DNA of 64,000 bases from Flavihumibacter rivuli. GTDB lineage: Bacteria; Bacteroidota; Bacteroidia; Chitinophagales; Chitinophagaceae. A program made the translations under genes and the position numbers. Of this stretch, positions 25,454-34,234 are shown one piece after another. Every line of letters begins with the position of its first letter. Within the stretch, counting starts at the first letter, position 1. The stretch spans positions 4,120,001 to 4,184,000 of the forward strand of contig NZ_CP092334.1 in the NCBI RefSeq assembly GCF_018595685.2, in the 5' to 3' direction. The notes beneath the pieces are model-generated. The model searched no databases, was not told the DNA's origin, and saw only the letters and a program-made list of their open reading frames with translations.

Positions 25454-27283
25454 TTGCGGAACCTAACCTTCATATACCTTGTTTTTCTTGTTTCTTTTGC
25501 CCGGGCGCAAAAGGCTGATACAATATTCCTCAAAAGCCTGTATGATCGCAGTATTGCGTTTGACGAAAGCAAGATCGACTCCATTGGGTACAATGCCGGG
25601 CTAATAGAAGAAACTTCCTCACGCATCGGTTTCCCAAAAGGGAAGGTCTTGGCCCTGCGATTGAAGGGCTTGCAACAGGAATACCTTGGTAATTACGAGA
25701 ATGCCATTTCTTTTTATTTCGCAACCTTGTCTGCTTCCCGTGAAGGCGGTTACCAGGAATATGAAATGTCGGCACTGAGCGACCTCGCGATCGCCTACAC
25801 AGAGATCAAGCAGTACTCCCGAGCACGTGATTTCTACCTTGACTGCCTTAAGATTTCCGAAAGGAATGGGGAGGTTTCCAACCTTATCTCGGGGTACAGT
25901 AATATCGGGGCCATCTACAACCTTCTCAATATGCCCGATAGCGCCTTATATTATTTACGAAGGGCAGCGGAGCTGGCACAACAATTCAATCACCACGATT
26001 CCGACCCTTTCATCAACAATAATTTAGGGAACGTTTACTTTAAGAAAAAGGATTTTGCCAAGTCCCTGGAGTATTTCAGGAACAACCTGGTCTTGCATTT
26101 ACAGGACGGGAATGAATCGAACTTATGGACCGATTACCTCAACCTGAGTGATGCGTTCATTGAACTGAAACAATTCGATTCAGCCAGGCATTACGCCGAC
26201 CTTGCCTTGTCCAATGCCCGATCACTTCATTCCCGGCAAAAGGAAGCTGATACCTATTCCATTTTTGCAAAGTTATATGAGCGGCTGGGCCAATACCGGA
26301 AAGCATATGAATTCCAGCAGCAATGGTACCAATTGGATACTGCTTTGGTAAATGAGTCAACCAATAACACCATCGCCCAGATGCAGGAGCGGCTCCATGC
26401 CCGGGACAGGGAACAGCAAAACAAACTCTTGCTTGCGGCCGTGGAGCAGGAAAAATTACGCAATAAGGTCATTACGTTTGTTGCAATAGGAGCCGGTGCA
26501 GTGCTGGTGCTGGTAGCGTTTTTCCTGGTTTGGTACCGTCGGGCAAACAAAAAGCTCAAGGAGGTCAATACTGTCATCGTTAAACAAAAGGAAAAGCTGG
26601 TCACCCTCAACCATGAGAAAAATGCATTGATCAGCATTGTGTCCCATGACCTTTCCACTCCATTTGCCAGTATTGCCATGTGGAGCCAGTTATTGACAGA
26701 AGAAGCCGATCTGAACCCAGAGCAACGGAATGCGCTTCAAAAGATCAGGGTGTCTGCTTTGAATGGCGAGAAGCTGATCAGGAATATCCTTGAAGTGGAG
26801 AAAGGTGGTACTTCAGGGAAAAATCTGGAACTCGAAGAGACCGATCTGCGGGCTTATCTGGGGTACCTTGCTGAATTCCATTTTCCAGCCGCTGGACAGA
26901 AGAATATCACGGTCAGGGTAGAAGGTCCTGAAGAATTCTTCCTTTTGACCGACCAGGACCTCCTGAAAAGGATAGTGGATAATCTGCTCTCAAACGCAAT
27001 CAAATATTCCCCCTCCGGGAAGCGGGTTGTACTTAGTTACGGGGAGACCGAAGCCGATACCTGGATCAGTGTCCAGGATGAAGGATTGGGAATACCCGTT
27101 GATGAACAAGAGTTGCTGTTCAAGAAATATGCCCAGTTGTCTTCGCGTCCCACAGCCGGTGAAAGCTCTACCGGACTTGGCCTATCGATTGTAAAAAGGT
27201 TGGTCAATGAACTGAACGGGACCATCCATTTCACCAGCGCCCCCGGCGAAGGATCTGTTTTCACAGTTCGCTTCCCTAAATAA
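25454..27283 (+). CDS. TPR-containing sensor histidine kinase
   Basis: This 609-residue membrane kinase pairs with the regulator just upstream. Order: signal peptide (1-19, ending ARAQ); a periplasmic TPR array (about 40-290); a short helical segment; one membrane helix (about 339-361); a coiled linker; a HisKA-type dimerisation domain with His398 in SIVSHDLSTPFASI; and a C-terminal HATPase domain with N box DNLLSNAIKYSP, G1 DEGLGIP and G2 GLGLSIVKRL. The TPRs suggest sensing through protein contacts, not a small ligand. The start is TTG at 25454; no in-frame ATG gives a signal peptide. NarL-type regulators more often pair with HisKA_3 kinases, so the HisKA-like core is a little unusual. Confidence 0.9.
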   Translation: MRNLTFIYLVFLVSFARAQKADTIFLKSLYDRSIAFDESKIDSIGYNAGLIEETSSRIGFPKGKVLALRLKGLQQEYLGNYENAISFYFATLSASREGGYQEYEMSALSDLAIAYTEIKQYSRARDFYLDCLKISERNGEVSNLISGYSNIGAIYNLLNMPDSALYYLRRAAELAQQFNHHDSDPFINNNLGNVYFKKKDFAKSLEYFRNNLVLHLQDGNESNLWTDYLNLSDAFIELKQFDSARHYADLALSNARSLHSRQKEADTYSIFAKLYERLGQYRKAYEFQQQWYQLDTALVNESTNNTIAQMQERLHARDREQQNKLLLAAVEQEKLRNKVITFVAIGAGAVLVLVAFFLVWYRRANKKLKEVNTVIVKQKEKLVTLNHEKNALISIVSHDLSTPFASIAMWSQLLTEEADLNPEQRNALQKIRVSALNGEKLIRNILEVEKGGTSGKNLELEETDLRAYLGYLAEFHFPAAGQKNITVRVEGPEEFFLLTDQDLLKRIVDNLLSNAIKYSPSGKRVVLSYGETEADTWISVQDEGLGIPVDEQELLFKKYAQLSSRPTAGESSTGLGLSIVKRLVNELNGTIHFTSAPGEGSVFTVRFPK

Positions 27284-27297
27284 AAAAAGAAACATTG

Positions 27298-27327
27298 TTG
27301 CAAATTTTCCCTTTTCCCTTAGTTTTG
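27298..27327 (+). promoter_or_regulatory. Promoter of the TonB-dependent receptor/lipoprotein unit
   Basis: TTG at 27298-27300, a 19-bp spacer and TAGTTTTG at 27320-27327 match the -33/-7 consensus. The predicted start lies about 15 bp before the TTG start codon. Confidence 0.55.
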
Positions 27328-27346
27328 TGACCCACAAACAAACTAG

Positions 27347-29716
27347 TTGAAAAGTCTATTGAAATATAGCCTTCTTGTCTTCCTGTTGATGCCTGTTTAC
27401 GCTTCGGCGCAGTGTGTCCTTCGGTTTAGCGGGGTAGTGACAGATGCGGACACCAGGGAGAAACTGAAAGGGGCAACAGTAACGATAAGGGAGACCAGGA
27501 AGGAACTGGTAACGGATGAGAAGGGAAGGTTCCAGGTGGAAGGCCTCTGTCCCGGGAGCTACAATATCCTGATCACCCATGTGGGTTGCCAACCTTTGGA
27601 AGCGCATATCCATATCAAGGATGACCTGCACCAGGATTTTGAACTGCCACATGCACAATCCCAGCTTTCCGAGGTAACGGTAGTGGGTGCAGCCAGTTCA
27701 AGGGGGACCGCCATCACCGGTGAAATAAAGGGCAGGAATCTGGAAGCTGTCAGGGGACTCAGCCTTGGGGAATCGCTCAAACAGGTTCCGGGAGTAAGTG
27801 TTTTACAGACCGGTTCAAATATTTACAAGCCGGTGATCCATGGGATGCATAGTAACAGGGTAGTGATCCTCAACAATGGTATCCGGCAGGAAGGGCAGCA
27901 ATGGGGAAGTGAGCATGCGCCTGAAGTGGATCCTTATATTGCCAATCGCCTGACCGTTATCAAAGGAGCCAGTTCCCTGCGTTATGGAGGGGATGCCATA
28001 GGGGGAGTTGTTTTAGTGGAGCCCAGGTTATTGCCTGCTACCCCCGGAATTAAAGGCGAATTGAATGCTGCTATGTTCAGCAATAATTGGCAAGGGGTAC
28101 TGTCCGGAATCATTGAAGGCAATTCGAGGAAGCATCCCGCCTTCAGCTGGCGACTGCAGTCATCCGTGAAAAGGGGAGGAAATGGCAGGACGGCCGATTA
28201 TTGGTTGGACAATAGCGGGGTGTCTGAGTTCAATTTTTCTGTTGCGGCAGGATTACAGCAGGAGAAGAAGGGTGTTGAGGTCTTTTACAGCCAGTTCAAT
28301 ACCCGCCTGGGAATCTTCAGGGGATCACATATAGGCAATGTTTCCGACCTGGAACAAGTGATTGAGAATGGTGAACCACCTGAATACATCAAAAATGTAG
28401 GGTTTACTTATGAAATTGATCGCCCCTACCAAAAAGTGCAGCACCAGTTACTGAAAATTAAATCCTACCTGAATACCGGTGAGATCGGACGCTTGAACCT
28501 GGTACTTTCCGGTCAGTATAACAGCCGGCAGGAGTACGATATCAAACGATTTGCTTCCAGTCCGGATGTCCCACAACTGGACCTCACCATTGGAACAGTA
28601 GGTGCTGACCTTGTTTGGGATCATCATTCTTTCCGGAACATCAGGGGTACCATTGGGGTTACCGGTTCCTACCAGGAGAATGACTCTTATCGCCAGCGGG
28701 TTTTTATTCCCAATTACCAGGCTTACAATGCCGGCGCCTTTATCATTGAAAAATGGAGTAAGGGTCGTTGGTTGGTAGATGGCGGGTTGCGTTACGATAT
28801 CCGTTCCATCTATAATGTAAACGATAACCTTGGCCGGGAATATGACAGCAGGTATTTCAGCAATCTTTCTTCCAATGCCGGGTTGACCTATCGTTGGCGT
28901 GATGATTTGAAGACCACGCTGAATTTTTCAACTGCATGGAGGGCGCCACAAGTAAATGAATTGTATGCGAATGGCCTTCACCATAGTGCGGCAAGGGTTG
29001 AATCAGGTGATCCTTCCCTGGGCCCTGAAAGGGCAAACAGCTGGTTGTTGAACCTGTTGTACAATACTTCGAAATGGGACATCGATCTCGGTTTTTATCA
29101 TAAGGATATCGTTGATTTTATTTACCTGGCACCAACCTATCCACCTGTATTGACGATCAGGGGCGCATTCCCTGCTTTTGAATACAGACAGACAGATGCC
29201 AGGCTGAATGGGTTGGATGCTGCTGTGGGTTATTCCTTCAATGCCCATATCAAAGCTACCCTTAAGGCCTCCCTTTTAAGGGCCTGGGATAAGCGGGCAG
29301 ATGACTGGATCATCCAGATGCCGGCAGACCGTTATGAGGCAGAATTGCAATATGATTTTGGCAATACCGGGAAATGGCAGGAAAGCTATATCAAATTGGG
29401 CTTCACTCAGGTGATGGAGCAGACCAGGGTTCCCTCGACCGGAAATATTGAAAAGCCACAGCCGGATGGATCCATCCAGTACGTGTCCGATTACGCACCA
29501 CCGCCTCCTGCCTACTTCCTGACAAGCCTGGAAGCCGGTACTGGCCTGATGCTGGGCAAACAACCCGTAAACCTTGTCCTTACCGTCAGCAACCTTTTCG
29601 ATGTTGCCTATCGGGATTATATGAACGCATTCCGGTATTTCTCCCTGGATATGGGTCGGAATATCGGCCTGAAGTTCAAAGTGCCACTTGGAAATGATAA
29701 CCATCATAATCACTAA
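27347..29716 (+). CDS. TonB-dependent outer-membrane receptor, possibly metal uptake
   Basis: This 789-residue outer-membrane receptor has a signal peptide (1-21, ending YASAQ), a carboxypeptidase-D-like regulatory domain (about 23-105), a plug domain (SLGESLKQVPGVSVLQTGSNIYKPVIHG, then KGASSLRYGGDAIGGVVLVEP) and a barrel. It lacks the SusC signature and has no SusD partner. The C-terminus carries a His-rich end (GNDNHHNH), and a small lipoprotein gene follows 15 bp later; such pairs are plausible metal-uptake systems (compare ZnuD-type receptors), but the substrate is inference. TTG at 27347 is the start that yields an intact signal peptide. Confidence 0.9.
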   Translation: MKSLLKYSLLVFLLMPVYASAQCVLRFSGVVTDADTREKLKGATVTIRETRKELVTDEKGRFQVEGLCPGSYNILITHVGCQPLEAHIHIKDDLHQDFELPHAQSQLSEVTVVGAASSRGTAITGEIKGRNLEAVRGLSLGESLKQVPGVSVLQTGSNIYKPVIHGMHSNRVVILNNGIRQEGQQWGSEHAPEVDPYIANRLTVIKGASSLRYGGDAIGGVVLVEPRLLPATPGIKGELNAAMFSNNWQGVLSGIIEGNSRKHPAFSWRLQSSVKRGGNGRTADYWLDNSGVSEFNFSVAAGLQQEKKGVEVFYSQFNTRLGIFRGSHIGNVSDLEQVIENGEPPEYIKNVGFTYEIDRPYQKVQHQLLKIKSYLNTGEIGRLNLVLSGQYNSRQEYDIKRFASSPDVPQLDLTIGTVGADLVWDHHSFRNIRGTIGVTGSYQENDSYRQRVFIPNYQAYNAGAFIIEKWSKGRWLVDGGLRYDIRSIYNVNDNLGREYDSRYFSNLSSNAGLTYRWRDDLKTTLNFSTAWRAPQVNELYANGLHHSAARVESGDPSLGPERANSWLLNLLYNTSKWDIDLGFYHKDIVDFIYLAPTYPPVLTIRGAFPAFEYRQTDARLNGLDAAVGYSFNAHIKATLKASLLRAWDKRADDWIIQMPADRYEAELQYDFGNTGKWQESYIKLGFTQVMEQTRVPSTGNIEKPQPDGSIQYVSDYAPPPPAYFLTSLEAGTGLMLGKQPVNLVLTVSNLFDVAYRDYMNAFRYFSLDMGRNIGLKFKVPLGNDNHHNH

Positions 29717-29731
29717 TCAAAATCAAGACTG

Positions 29732-30280
29732 ATGAAAAGAGTAATGAAGCGTTTTGCCGGAGGGTTGCTGCTTTCAGCCCTCGTGCTTACTGGTTGTTCA
29801 AAGGATAAGGAAACGCCCAATGAGGAAGAGTTGATCACTACTGTGGTGTTGACCTTCCAGGAACAGGGAACTTCCAATGTGTTTTCAGCAATTTTCAGGG
29901 ATGCTGATGGGGAAGGTGGAAACCCTCCTTCAGCCTTTGACGAGATCGTACTGAAGCCCAATACCAAGTATACTTGTGCCGTAACGCTTTTGAATGAAAG
30001 TGTAAATCCTGCGGAGGATATAACGGAAGAAGTGGAAGAAGAGGCAGTTGACCACCAGTTCTATTTCATTCCCACACCGCCTAATATCAACATTACGATA
30101 TTGGATAAGGATGCCAATAACCTGCCTGTGGGTATTACTTCAGAATGGCAGACTGCTGCTGCCAGCACTGGAACAGTAAGGGTTGTGTTAAAGCATAAAC
30201 CAGGCGTTAAAGCCACAGGGGATGCAGTAACTGTAGGGGATACAGATATTGACCTGAACTTTACCTATAAGCTTCAATAA
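29732..30280 (+). CDS. Secreted lipoprotein partner of the TonB-dependent receptor
   Basis: This 182-residue lipoprotein has a signal with lipobox LTGC (Cys at 22) and a predicted all-beta body rich in acidic residues (DADGEGG, AEDITEEVEEEAVDHQFYFIP). The fold is not one I can name. It follows the receptor by 15 bp and shares its terminator, so it is almost certainly its functional partner, perhaps a surface-exposed or periplasmic ligand-binding accessory. The DHQFYFIP segment and the His-rich tail of the receptor could both contribute to metal binding, but no classical metal motif is present. Confidence 0.75.
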   Translation: MKRVMKRFAGGLLLSALVLTGCSKDKETPNEEELITTVVLTFQEQGTSNVFSAIFRDADGEGGNPPSAFDEIVLKPNTKYTCAVTLLNESVNPAEDITEEVEEEAVDHQFYFIPTPPNINITILDKDANNLPVGITSEWQTAAASTGTVRVVLKHKPGVKATGDAVTVGDTDIDLNFTYKLQ

Positions 30281-30314
30281 AAAATAAAGGCTGCTTAGGC
30301 AGCCTTTATTTTTT
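30279..30314. terminator. Strong bidirectional terminator between lipoprotein and ABC transporter genes
   Basis: A near-perfect stem (AAAAATAAAGGCTGC / GCAGCCTTTATTTTT with a TTAG loop) serves both convergent genes and overlaps both stop codons. Confidence 0.9.
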
Positions 30315-32091
30315 ACGAAAGTATTTCTGGATGGACAGTGGATTTTTCGGTTATCTTTCTTTCCCCGATCTGTTGCCTCCACATGGCGTAGTAAAGACCT
30401 TTTTCGCTGAGTAATTGCTGATGGGTACCGGTTTCAACAATTTCACCCCTCTCCAGCACGAAGATCCTGTCGGCATGCATAATGGTGGATAAGCGGTGGG
30501 CGATCATAATGGTGATCTGTTCACGTTGGGCCGAGATGGACCTGATGGTACTGGTGATCTCATCTTCCGTCAATGAATCAAGGGCCGAAGTGGCTTCATC
30601 GAAGATCAACAGGTTGGGATGCCTTAAAAGCGAGCGGGCTATACTTAATCTTTGTTTCTCCCCGCCACTCAGTTTCAAGCCACCTTCGCCAATTACAGTA
30701 TCCAATCCTTTCTCGGCCCTTCTCAGCAGGTTCTGGCAACTTGCCTTTTCCAACACGTCCAGCACTGCTTCATCAGATGCCCCTGGATTTACAAACAAGA
30801 GGTTTTCTTTAATCGTGCCTGCGAACAACTGCGTATCCTGGGTTACAAAACCGATCTGGCTCCTGAGTTCATCAAAGTCCAGTTCCCGCCCATCAATGCC
30901 ATTGTAAAGGATACTGCCATCTTCCGGCCGGTAAAGTCCTACCAGCAGCTTTACCAGTGTGGTCTTACCTGCGCCTGAAGGGCCAACGAAGGCAATGGTT
31001 TCCCCCTTCTTTACTTCAAAACTGATGCCCTGGATGGCATGCTGTTGTGCAGTCTTATGCTTGAAGCTGATATTGGCAAAGGTTAGGGTATGGATGGCCG
31101 ATAGGTGTTTAGGGTTCTCGGGCCTTGGCTCCGGTTTCTTTTCCATCAGGTTCCTGAAATTCTGGAGGGAAGCCTCGGCTTCGCGGTAGGATAGAATGAT
31201 GTTGCCTATCTCCTGCAAAGGACCGAAAACGAAAAAGGAAAAGATCTGCATGGTAACCAGTTCTTCAGGTTTCATCCTTTCCTTATAGATCAGCCACATC
31301 AGGAGGAAAAGGATCACTTGTCGCAAGGTATTGACAAAGGTGCCCTGCACAAAGCTGAGGCTCCTGATGCGCTTCACCTTGGTGAGTTCAAGCCCAAGGA
31401 TCTTGTAGGTATTCTTGTTCAGCCTTTCCACTTCCTGGTTGGTGAGCCCGAGGCTTTTGATCAGTTCAATATTGCGAAGGGACTCGGTGGTTGTTCCGGC
31501 AAGTGAAGTAGTCTGGGCTACAATGGTCTTTTGGATGGATTTGATCCTCTTGCTCAGTGCATTGGTTAGCAAGGTCAACAATAATATGCCACCAAAATAT
31601 ACCAACGGTAATGACCAGTGTATACTGAAAGCATAAATGGCCACAAACAGGATCCCGATAAAGACACCGAACAAGATGTTGATGAAATTGGAAATGAATC
31701 TTTCTGTATCGGTTTCCACTTTTTGGAGGATGCTGAGGGTTTCCCCGCTGCGCTGGTCTTCAAATTCGTGGTAGGGAAGTTTCATGGCATGTTTCAGTCC
31801 ATCTGTAAAGACCTTTGCGCCAAATTTCTGGGTGATCACATTGAAGAAATAGTCCTGGAAAGCTTTGGCGATGCGGCTTACCATGGCTACACTGATGGAT
31901 GCCAGTAATAATAGTCCTACTGCTTTGGCAAAACCCGGCCAGTCATATTGTTTGTAATCAAACGCGATCTTGGTCATTTTGCCGAAAATGATCGGATCGA
32001 TAAGGGAGAACCCTGTATTGATGCCGGCTAATAGCAGTGTCAGCAGGACAAGCCATTTGTATGGCTTGAGGTATTGTAAAAGAATTTTCAT
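30313..32091 (-). CDS. ABC exporter, fused membrane and ATPase domains (MsbA-like half transporter)
   Basis: This 592-residue type IV-fold ABC exporter has six membrane helices in the first ~320 residues, then a nucleotide-binding domain with Walker A GPSGAGKTT (about residue 370), signature LSGGEKQRLSIARS, Walker B LLIFDEATSALD and an H-loop MIAHRLSTI. It would function as a homodimer. The family covers lipid, peptide and drug export, and the substrate is not evident from the sequence. It borders the surface-polysaccharide locus but is convergent with the previous unit and divergent from the ligase gene, so a role in glycan flipping is only a possibility. Confidence 0.9.
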   Translation of the reverse strand: MKILLQYLKPYKWLVLLTLLLAGINTGFSLIDPIIFGKMTKIAFDYKQYDWPGFAKAVGLLLLASISVAMVSRIAKAFQDYFFNVITQKFGAKVFTDGLKHAMKLPYHEFEDQRSGETLSILQKVETDTERFISNFINILFGVFIGILFVAIYAFSIHWSLPLVYFGGILLLTLLTNALSKRIKSIQKTIVAQTTSLAGTTTESLRNIELIKSLGLTNQEVERLNKNTYKILGLELTKVKRIRSLSFVQGTFVNTLRQVILFLLMWLIYKERMKPEELVTMQIFSFFVFGPLQEIGNIILSYREAEASLQNFRNLMEKKPEPRPENPKHLSAIHTLTFANISFKHKTAQQHAIQGISFEVKKGETIAFVGPSGAGKTTLVKLLVGLYRPEDGSILYNGIDGRELDFDELRSQIGFVTQDTQLFAGTIKENLLFVNPGASDEAVLDVLEKASCQNLLRRAEKGLDTVIGEGGLKLSGGEKQRLSIARSLLRHPNLLIFDEATSALDSLTEDEITSTIRSISAQREQITIMIAHRLSTIMHADRIFVLERGEIVETGTHQQLLSEKGLYYAMWRQQIGERKITEKSTVHPEILS

Positions 32092-32161
32092 GTAATAGGT
32101 AATCTTGCTAAAATTAGGATAATTACCCGCAAGAGTAGGGGATAGTTTATAGGGGAGGATT

Positions 32162-32169
32162 TATTTTTG
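32162..32169 (+). promoter_or_regulatory. Candidate -7 promoter element for the O-antigen ligase-like gene
   Basis: TATTTTTG is an exact TAnnTTTG match 15 bp before the ATG at 32184. No TTTG lies at the right -33 distance. Confidence 0.4.
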
Positions 32170-32183
32170 GGAAATTTTCGTTG

Positions 32184-33497
32184 ATGTTGAATTACCTTAT
32201 CCTGAAGGACGTGCCTTCTGCCGGCCGGGGCAGGAAAGATGCCGGACTGTATGCTATCCTTGCCGTTTTTTATATCTCCCTGTTCCTGGCGAGGCATCCT
32301 GTTATCAACAATATCGCCATAGTGGGGATATTCGTTTATTCTTTTTTCTACAGCAGTTGGAAGGAAAGGTTAGCCTCTGTTGGCAGGCGGCCGGCACTGG
32401 TATTCATGCTGGCTTTTGGATTATGGCAACTGTTGAGTTTTGCCTGGTCAGCCAACAGGGCCGAAGCCTCCGTGATGCTGGGCATGCGGGCTCCCTTATT
32501 GATCTTCCCGCTTTCCCTGGGCTTGATCAGTATACCTGCATGGGTGCGTAACAGGTTCCTTTTCCTGATGGCAATGGTTATGGCAATGGTAGCAATCATT
32601 TGTTTTATTGCTGCGATCAGGAATTGGCAAAACACCGGTGATTCAGGCTTTCTGTACAATGATGCCCTGACAGGGATCCTTGGCCATCAATCCATTTATA
32701 TAGCCTTGTTGACCAACCTGGTCCTGTTTGGGGCAGGGTGGTTGCTATACAAAAAGGAAGTGCCTTCGAACCTGGCAGGTTGGTTGTGGATGGCTATCCT
32801 TATCCTGTTGCCCTTTCATTTTATGCTGGCCAGCAGGATGGCCATCATTGTACTCTATGCAGTGGTTGGGTCATTTGTTGTTTGGCAGGTCCTTAGCAAA
32901 AAGATGGTGCTGGAGGGGGCAACCTTATTGATCGGGTTGCTGATCGCCGGCTTCCTGTTGTACAAGTTTTCGCCCAAGACACTAAATCGTTTCCGGGAAT
33001 TGGCTTATACTAATTATGATTTCAAGAGCCAGGCTAAAGAGAGCCATTATAATGGGGAATTGAATGCAGAACAATGGAATGGCGCCAATATCAGGTTGGC
33101 CGTTTGGGAATGCGGGAAAATAGTGGGGAAAGAAAATCTATGGCTGGGAACGGGAATCGGCGATAAGATGGATGAATTGTTGAAGGTATATGCTTCCAAA
33201 GACTTTGTATTTGGGGTGACAACCAGGCGCAACCTGCACAATAATTACCTTGATGCCTGGGTGACCCTTGGACTGGTGGGACTGGTCCTGTTGGTTGCAG
33301 GTTGGGTCATCCTGCCTTTGATAGGAGCCGTAAGGAATGGGTTTGGATGGGGGGCATTGGTGATCATTGCCTTCGCTTGTTCCTATGTTTCTGAAACCTA
33401 TTTTGACCGTAGCATTGGCAATGTTATGACCGGATTCTTCATTTGCCTGGCCCTTGCCATGGCATATGGTAAAGAAGCCAAGACAACCACTGGTTAG
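32184..33497 (+). CDS. O-antigen ligase / Wzy_C-family membrane protein
   Basis: This 437-residue integral membrane protein has about ten to twelve hydrophobic helices. A large loop in the second half (about 265-355) contains the RNLHNNYLDAWVTLGLVGL segment, whose conserved His/Asn pattern is the mark of the Wzy_C superfamily (WaaL ligases and Wzy polymerases). It would join lipid-linked glycan to lipid A or another acceptor, or polymerise repeat units; sequence alone cannot decide. Because the same locus has an ABC exporter, a ligase role is more likely. ATG at 32184 follows a TTG at 32181. It is transcribed towards the minus-strand ABC ATPase gene and overlaps it by four bases at the stop codons. 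Confidence 0.85.
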   Translation: MLNYLILKDVPSAGRGRKDAGLYAILAVFYISLFLARHPVINNIAIVGIFVYSFFYSSWKERLASVGRRPALVFMLAFGLWQLLSFAWSANRAEASVMLGMRAPLLIFPLSLGLISIPAWVRNRFLFLMAMVMAMVAIICFIAAIRNWQNTGDSGFLYNDALTGILGHQSIYIALLTNLVLFGAGWLLYKKEVPSNLAGWLWMAILILLPFHFMLASRMAIIVLYAVVGSFVVWQVLSKKMVLEGATLLIGLLIAGFLLYKFSPKTLNRFRELAYTNYDFKSQAKESHYNGELNAEQWNGANIRLAVWECGKIVGKENLWLGTGIGDKMDELLKVYASKDFVFGVTTRRNLHNNYLDAWVTLGLVGLVLLVAGWVILPLIGAVRNGFGWGALVIIAFACSYVSETYFDRSIGNVMTGFFICLALAMAYGKEAKTTTG

Positions 33498-34234
33498 TGG
33501 TTGTCTTGCATATAAAGATCAATGGCTTCCTCGGGCTGCCCCGCGAATTCAATTTTCCCGTTCTTCATGTAGATCACCCTGTTGCAGTACTTTTTGATGA
33601 CATCCATGGAGTGACTCACCAGGACAACTGTTTTACCCTGGATCCAACTGCTTTCAAACACCTTGATCGCTTTTTCCTGGAACTTCATGTCGCCGACTGC
33701 AAATATCTCATCAAGGAACATGATATCAGCACCTGCGTTTACTGCAATGGAAAACCCGAGCCTGGCTACCATACCGGAAGAGAAGAATTTGATTTTTGTG
33801 TCAACAAATTCTTCCAGTTCCGCAAATTGGATGATGGTATCAAAAATTTTGTCTATTTCTTTTATGGACAACCCAAGTACTGATGCGGATACATAAATAT
33901 TTTCCCTGGCTGTAAGTTCATGGCTCATGCCGACCCCAAGGTTCATCAACATGGTTGTGCCATTAATATTGATATAGCCCGTATCACTTGGGTAAACCCC
34001 TGCCAGGAGCTTGACCATGGTGGATTTTCCACAACCATTCCGGCCTATCAGGCCTATACACTCGCCCCTCCTGATCTCGAGTGAGGACATTTTAAGTGCC
34101 TCTACACGTTTGTGCTTTGGAGGATTGAAAAGGTTGAATAACCTGTGTTTTACCGTGTTGTGGCTGTCTTCACTAATGGTAAATGTTTTGGAGATATTCT
34201 TTGCTACAATTATCGGTTGCTTGTCCATTCGCAT
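33494..34234 (-). CDS. Polysaccharide ABC exporter, ATP-binding protein (Wzt/KpsT-like)
   Basis: This 246-residue ATPase of a two-component glycan exporter has Walker A IGRNGCGKSTMVKLLAG, a signature-type FSSGMVARLGFSIAV and Walker B DIMFLDEIFAVGD. Residues FNPPKHKRVEALK near the N-terminus are typical of polysaccharide and teichoic-acid exporters. It ends right after the nucleotide-binding domain, lacking the extra C-terminal carbohydrate-binding domain of Wzt proteins of the O8/O9a type (about 400 residues or more). Its stop overlaps the ligase gene end. Start and upstream permease stop overlap as TAATG, indicating coupling. Confidence 0.92.
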   Translation of the reverse strand: MRMDKQPIIVAKNISKTFTISEDSHNTVKHRLFNLFNPPKHKRVEALKMSSLEIRRGECIGLIGRNGCGKSTMVKLLAGVYPSDTGYININGTTMLMNLGVGMSHELTARENIYVSASVLGLSIKEIDKIFDTIIQFAELEEFVDTKIKFFSSGMVARLGFSIAVNAGADIMFLDEIFAVGDMKFQEKAIKVFESSWIQGKTVVLVSHSMDVIKKYCNRVIYMKNGKIEFAGQPEEAIDLYMQDNH

